A stretch of 17,619 bases of DNA, taken from assembly GCA_002686955.1 (NCBI GenBank), contig NYZA01000113.1, positions 1 to 17,619 of the forward strand, written 5' to 3'. Below are positions 14,189-17,619 of this stretch, one piece after another; within the stretch, counting starts at the first letter, position 1, and every line of letters begins with the position of its first letter. The notes under the pieces are model-generated. The model did no database searches and had not been told where the DNA came from. It was given only the letters and a program-made list of their open reading frames with translations. The position numbers and the translations under genes are program-made. The stretch is from Gemmatimonadota bacterium. GTDB taxonomy: Bacteria > GCA-2686955.

Positions 14189-14490
14189 AGGCCGAGAGGG
14201 CGGGGCGCCTCACAACGGTCCCCACGCTTTCAAGGCTCTTGCGTATAGCTGCTCTTGTCCCACACTTCCTATCGGCGACCGGCCGAAGAAACCCAGGACC
14301 TCGGGGCATCCGGGTAGCCGCCGTCGCGATGGCACGGAGAGCGCAGCGGAAGTGCAGGTCACAAGAGAATCGCAAGGCCCCGGTCCCGGAGTTGGAAGTT
14401 GGGCCTTCGGAGGCGTTACGCCCGCCCGCGCGCTATGCTTGCGCCGCCAGCGAATCCTCGGTGGCCCTTTCAACACCGGAGCAGCCTCTC

Positions 14491-15837
14491 TTGGCCCGCG
14501 TCGCCCTCTTCTCTTTCAAGCCGATCCTCGATCCCGCGGGGAATCTGGCCGGCCCGGCGATCAGGCCCTTCGAGATGGCACGCGCCCTGGCCGCCCGCGG
14601 TCATGAAGTGCGGCTCCTCGAGCCGGAGAGCGCGAGTGCGGCGGCTCCTGAGCTCAGCGCCGGAGCCGGCGTCGATCTGGGCCGGTGGCACCCCGGCCGC
14701 TCCCTCTCCCCCTTCGTGCGCGATGCCGACCTCGCTATCCTCCCCCAGGAGCTGGTCGGTCGTTTCACCGATCTCGGTCCCGTCCCCCGGGTGATCGACC
14801 TCTTCGACCCGCATTTCGTCTCTTGCCTCTTCAATCAAGCCCCTCACTTCGACGCCGAGCAAGCCTTCTACTACGCCGGCAAGATCCACGACCTGGCACG
14901 GGCACTGCGCGAAGGGGATCTCTTTCTCTGCGCCGGCGGGCGGCAGCGCCTCTTCTATCTCGGCATGCTCCAGCTTCTCGGGCGGATCAATCCAGAGACG
15001 ATTCGCGAGATCGATCGACTGATCCGGATCGTGCCCCTCGCCGCCCCGGAGGGCGAGCCGGCGGCCGGTCCTCCCCTGATTCGGGGCGTTCACTGCTCGG
15101 ACGACGCGCCGATCGTGCTCTGGTCGAGCGGCATCTACCCCTACCTAGACGCCGAGATCGTGCTCGACGCTTTTCTTCGACTGCGCGCGGAGCTACCCGC
15201 CGCGCAGCTCCTCTTCGTCGGCGCCGACAATCCGACCGCCCCCGAAATGCGGGAGGGGTATCGGGCGCTTCGCTCGAGGGTCGAAAACGAGTCGATCCAG
15301 GGCATCCACTTCCACCCTTGGCAGCCCTACGAAGAGCGGGGACGGATCTACCACGAAGTCGACGTGGCGGTGGCACTCTCTCCCCCCCACCTCGAGACCG
15401 AGCTTTGCTTCCGCCACAGAATCGTCGATCTGCTCTGGGGTGGCGTGCCGGTCGTGGTCGCGGGCGGCAACGACCTGGGGGAATGGACCGCGCGCGAAGG
15501 GGCGGCGCGCATTTTGGGCGAGTTCGACGCGGGCGCGCTCGCCCGGCTTCTGAGCGAGATCCTCTCAGACCGCGACAAACGTGATGCGATGTCGCGATCG
15601 GCCCGCGCGATGGCGGAAGGCCCGCTCTCTTGGGAGCGGATCGTCGGGCCGGTCGATGAATTCTGTCGCGACCCCCGCCCGGCCCCCGATCTCGCCGCAC
15701 GCCATCTCGGCGTAAGCCTGCGCTCGGTTCTGCGCATTCCGCTCACCGACTACAGAGGGCTCTTGAATCGGGCCCGGATCTCCTACCACGTTCGCGGCGG
15801 TCTCGCGGGGATGCTGCTGCGTCGGGGACGGGGCTAA
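14491..15837 (+). CDS. glycosyltransferase, GT-B fold (glycosyl transferases group 1-like)
   Basis: A 448-residue glycosyltransferase. The N-terminal half opens VALFSFKPILDPAGNLAGP and RPFEMARALAARGHEVRLLEPE, the usual substrate-side Rossmann start. The C-terminal half has IVLWSSGIYPYLDAEIVLDAF (about 207-227), QLLFVGADN and HPWQPYEERGRIYHEVDVAV. The donor-site segment CFRHRIVDLLWGGVPVVVAGG follows (about 306-326). The start TTG at 14491 is chosen because GGAG stands 9 bases upstream and the protein begins at its first beta-strand. A GTG at 14461 has no ribosome site, and the frame open back to 14182 encodes low-complexity Arg/Ala-rich sequence. It ends 17 bases before the convergent VapC gene. 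It probably belongs with the GT4 gene and AsnB homologue to a surface-glycan region. Confidence 0.85.
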   Translation: MARVALFSFKPILDPAGNLAGPAIRPFEMARALAARGHEVRLLEPESASAAAPELSAGAGVDLGRWHPGRSLSPFVRDADLAILPQELVGRFTDLGPVPRVIDLFDPHFVSCLFNQAPHFDAEQAFYYAGKIHDLARALREGDLFLCAGGRQRLFYLGMLQLLGRINPETIREIDRLIRIVPLAAPEGEPAAGPPLIRGVHCSDDAPIVLWSSGIYPYLDAEIVLDAFLRLRAELPAAQLLFVGADNPTAPEMREGYRALRSRVENESIQGIHFHPWQPYEERGRIYHEVDVAVALSPPHLETELCFRHRIVDLLWGGVPVVVAGGNDLGEWTAREGAARILGEFDAGALARLLSEILSDRDKRDAMSRSARAMAEGPLSWERIVGPVDEFCRDPRPAPDLAARHLGVSLRSVLRIPLTDYRGLLNRARISYHVRGGLAGMLLRRGRG

Positions 15838-15854
15838 TCCGCGCGGAGCGGCGC

Positions 15855-16292
15855 CTACTGTCGGAGCGGATCCCGGACCTCGACGAAGGGGAAACGGTGG
15901 AAATCGGTGTCTCTCGTGTAGATGGTCCGGATTCCGTGTTCCCGCATGAGCACGGCGGTATGACCGTCGTGCACCAGATTGCCGCGAAGATCGGGAACCT
16001 CGTCCAACACGGAGCGCGCGACGACCGGGTGGCGCTCGGTCTCGACCAATACCGAAAAGCTGGGCGAGGCGAGCAACGCATCGACGAACGCCCAAGCCTG
16101 GACCGCGGACCACGGAGATCGAAAGACACGCCGATGCGTCGTCACGCGGACGAATTCGTAGAGGATGCCCCAGGTCGAGTACCAGGCCGACGCCTGGCCC
16201 AGCCACTGCTCGAGCAGGCCCCGGCAGGGCTCATGCTCCTCGAACGACCTATCCGCGGCGTAGATCAGCAGATTCGTATCGACCACGAACAC
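15855..16292 (-). CDS. vapC: VapC-type PIN-domain toxin ribonuclease
   Basis: A 145-residue PIN-domain protein, expected to be a metal-dependent RNase toxin. The acidic active-site residues are Asp5 in VVDTNLLIYA, Glu46 in WGILYEFVRV, Asp109 in GNLVHDGHTAVLMREHG, and Asp128/Asp130 in IYTRDTDFHRF. The third motif is DGHTAVL where relatives often have DAHIAAL. The set is complete, so activity is plausible. The start is GTG at 16292, two bases after the antitoxin stop, with GGAGG 10 bases upstream inside the antitoxin gene. The pair forms an operon between two glycan-related genes. Confidence 0.92.
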   Translation of the reverse strand: MFVVDTNLLIYAADRSFEEHEPCRGLLEQWLGQASAWYSTWGILYEFVRVTTHRRVFRSPWSAVQAWAFVDALLASPSFSVLVETERHPVVARSVLDEVPDLRGNLVHDGHTAVLMREHGIRTIYTRDTDFHRFPFVEVRDPLRQ

Positions 16293-16294
16293 CG

Positions 16295-16522
16295 CTAGCG
16301 CGCCTCCATCGCCTGATAGAGGGCATCTCGATCGGAAACGTCGACGATGGCCCCTCCCCCATCGAAGGAGGGAAGATCCGGAAGCTCCGCCGTCGTCCGG
16401 GGGCGCTGAAGAAAACGCCTGAGCGCCGACTCGACCAGCTCCGACATCGGCCGCCCCTGCTTCGCGGCCTCCTGCCGCAACCGCGCCATCACGCCGTCGT
16501 CGATGATCATTGTGGTCTTCAT
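16295..16522 (-). CDS. vapB: VapB-type ribbon-helix-helix antitoxin
   Basis: A 75-residue antitoxin. The N-terminal MKTTMIIDDGVMARLRQEAA and PMSELVESALRRFL form a ribbon-helix-helix DNA-binding unit. The C-terminal LPSFDGGGAIVDVSDRDALY matches the toxin-wrapping tail of VapB partners. The ATG at 16522 is chosen because residues from it align with the fold, and upstream in-frame codons encode unrelated residues. It has no ribosome site, and the predicted transcription start lies within a few bases of the ATG, so a leaderless mRNA is likely. The protein probably represses its own promoter through the palindrome just upstream. Confidence 0.9.
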   Translation of the reverse strand: MKTTMIIDDGVMARLRQEAAKQGRPMSELVESALRRFLQRPRTTAELPDLPSFDGGGAIVDVSDRDALYQAMEAR

Positions 16523-16529
16523 ATGGAAA

Positions 16530-16558
16530 AGCATATGCTGTTTACGGATGGGAATCAA
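16530..16558 (-). promoter_or_regulatory. vapBC promoter with overlapping palindromic operator
   Basis: On the minus strand TTGATT (16553-16558) and TATGCT (16530-16535) are separated by exactly 17 bases, a sigma-70 type arrangement. The -10 is embedded in the perfect palindrome AGCATATGCT (16530-16539), and a second CATATG lies at 16520-16525 across the start codon. This is the place and form expected for autoregulation by a ribbon-helix-helix antitoxin. Only 7 bases separate the -10 from the ATG. Confidence 0.6.
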
Positions 16559-16641
16559 GCTCAGGGGCAAGCCCATCCGCTCCGGCGGAGCTAAAGTCCG
16601 TCCATGTCCAACTCACCGACGGAAACGACGACACCAAACAG

Positions 16642-17619
16642 ATGTGCGGCATAGCGGGATTCCTGAGGCTCGATGGCGCCGGCGCCGACGCGCGGGAGCT
16701 CGTGCCGATGGTGCGCGCCCTGGCCCATCGCGGGCCGGATGACGATGGGGTTTTCGTTTCCGGTCCGGTCGCTCTGGGCCACCGGCGGCTCTCGATCGTC
16801 GATCTCTCGGCGGCCGGGCACCAGCCGATGCTCGACGAGAGCGGTGAGTCGGCGTTGGTCTACAATGGTGAGATCTACAACCATGACGAGCTCCGGCGGG
16901 AGCTGGAGAGCGGCGGACGGCGATTCCGATCGCGCACCGACACCGAGGTGCTCCTGCAAGGGCTGGCGGAGTGGGACGAGGAGCGCCTTCTTCACCGCCT
17001 GAACGGAATGTTTGCTTTCGCCTGGTGGGACGGCACGCGGCTCTTGTTGGCGCGCGATCGGCTCGGGATCAAGCCACTCTATACCGCCGAAGCGGAAGGG
17101 CTCTTCCTCTTCGCGTCGGAGCTGAAGGCGATCGTCGCTCACCCGGCGTTCACGCCAAGCCTCGATCCGGTCGCGCTTCATCACTATCTGGCCTTCTACG
17201 TCGTTCCGCAGCCCCACTCGCTTCTGTCCGGAGCTGCGGCGCTGCCCCCGGCCCACACGCGGGCGGTCGATCTCGGTGGCGCGCGAGCGCCGAAACGCTG
17301 GTGGAGCCCTCCCGCGGAGATCGAGCCGGAGCGCAGCTTTCGGCAATGGCGCGACCGGGTCCGCTCGTCGCTCGAGGAGAGCGTGCGTCGGAGGAAGATG
17401 GGGGACGTCGACGTGGGCGCCTTCCTCTCCGGGGGCACCGACTCATCCGCGGTGGTGGCCCTGATGCGCCGGGCCGTAGAGGGCGACCTGCACACGTTTT
17501 CGATCGGCTTCGGCGAGGAGGGGGCCGAGCTCGACGAGCTTCCGCATGCGCGGGCGGTCGCGGAACGTTGGGGCACGCGGCACCGGGAGCGGCGGCTCTC
17601 GGGCGAAGATGTGGCGGCC
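16642..17619 (+). CDS. asnB: asparagine synthase (glutamine-hydrolysing) homologue, partial
   Basis: The first 326 residues of a class II glutamine amidotransferase of the AsnB family; the reading frame is open to the window edge. The start is fixed by the catalytic Cys2 (MCGIAGF), which must become N-terminal. The glutaminase domain shows HRGPDDDG (29-36), GHRRLSIVDL, VYNGEIYNH (73-81) and SRTDTEVLL. The ATP-pyrophosphatase loop is FLSGGTDSSAVVAL (261-274), with Thr where Leu or Val is common. It is followed by TFSIGFGEEG. Full-length relatives have about 550-650 residues. No strong ribosome site precedes the ATG. AsnB paralogues often sit in polysaccharide clusters, where they amidate sugar acids. 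Two glycosyltransferases nearby make that as likely as asparagine synthesis. Confidence 0.93.
   Translation, partial: MCGIAGFLRLDGAGADARELVPMVRALAHRGPDDDGVFVSGPVALGHRRLSIVDLSAAGHQPMLDESGESALVYNGEIYNHDELRRELESGGRRFRSRTDTEVLLQGLAEWDEERLLHRLNGMFAFAWWDGTRLLLARDRLGIKPLYTAEAEGLFLFASELKAIVAHPAFTPSLDPVALHHYLAFYVVPQPHSLLSGAAALPPAHTRAVDLGGARAPKRWWSPPAEIEPERSFRQWRDRVRSSLEESVRRRKMGDVDVGAFLSGGTDSSAVVALMRRAVEGDLHTFSIGFGEEGAELDELPHARAVAERWGTRHRERRLSGEDVAA

Larger units (their letters stand above)
13980..14490. other. 511-base divergent intergenic region without a gene
   Basis: No convincing protein or RNA gene is seen. Short ORFs here lack ribosome sites and domain character. The long plus ORF whose first Met is at 14182 is only an upstream extension of the glycosyltransferase frame. 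I checked by eye for tRNA, tmRNA, SRP and RNase P landmarks and found none. The region holds a minus-strand -10-like TAGAAT, a long imperfect hairpin and a 10-bp direct repeat, each listed separately, so it is most likely regulatory. Confidence 0.5.

Noticed and set aside
14182-14490. N-terminal extension of the plus-strand glycosyltransferase
   Set aside because: No ribosome site and low-complexity sequence; the TTG at 14491 has GGAG at good spacing and starts at the first beta-strand.
13980-14490. SRP RNA, tmRNA or RNase P RNA in the intergenic region
   Set aside because: The conserved landmark sequences of these RNAs were not found by eye on either strand.

Overview
This is a GC-rich bacterial window with no rRNA, tRNA or CRISPR array that I can see. 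Secreted proteins here carry a C-terminal FlgD-like/type-A sorting domain (PNPFNPR...VYDLAG type), an ASPIC/UnbV remnant, an LVIVD-repeat remnant and a parallel-beta-helix remnant. That mix is typical of high-GC members of the FCB superphylum and neighbouring candidate phyla (Eisenbacteria, Krumholzibacteriota or Latescibacterota-like). The phylum assignment is an inference from protein style only.

Layout. 1-240: four stem-loops packed end to end behind the stop codon of a secreted protein gene. 241-1869 (-): a secreted two-module adhesin/lectin-like protein with a sorting domain. 1870-2102: divergent control region with a palindrome. 2103-4000: an island of broken genes: a beta-helix protein collapsed by an internal deletion and a frameshift, a frameshifted LVIVD-repeat protein, and an ASPIC/UnbV fragment truncated at both ends. 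4032-13979 (-): a long co-directional run. In transcription order it is a GT4 glycosyltransferase, an alpha-methylacyl-CoA racemase-like CaiB/BaiF protein, rsgA, a CDP-alcohol phosphatidyltransferase, a PfkB sugar kinase, inositol-3-phosphate synthase, thymidylate kinase, a CtpA-type S41 protease and a group-2-like sigma-70 factor. 13980-14490: a 511-base divergent intergenic region with a long imperfect hairpin and a 10-bp direct repeat. 14491-15837 (+): a second glycosyltransferase. 15855-16522 (-): a VapBC-type toxin-antitoxin pair with a probable leaderless promoter. 16642 to the window end (+): the first 326 residues of an AsnB-type glutamine-dependent amidotransferase.

How the genes work together. 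The most coherent unit is the trio inositol-3-phosphate synthase, PfkB kinase and CDP-alcohol phosphatidyltransferase (7449-10335). The genes overlap or lie within 14 bases of each other, which suggests dedicated synthesis of an inositol phospholipid, with the kinase as a possible salvage branch. The two glycosyltransferases and the AsnB homologue look like the edge of a surface polysaccharide or glycolipid region. The VapBC pair sits as an insert between them. The secreted-protein zone at the left end is in active decay.
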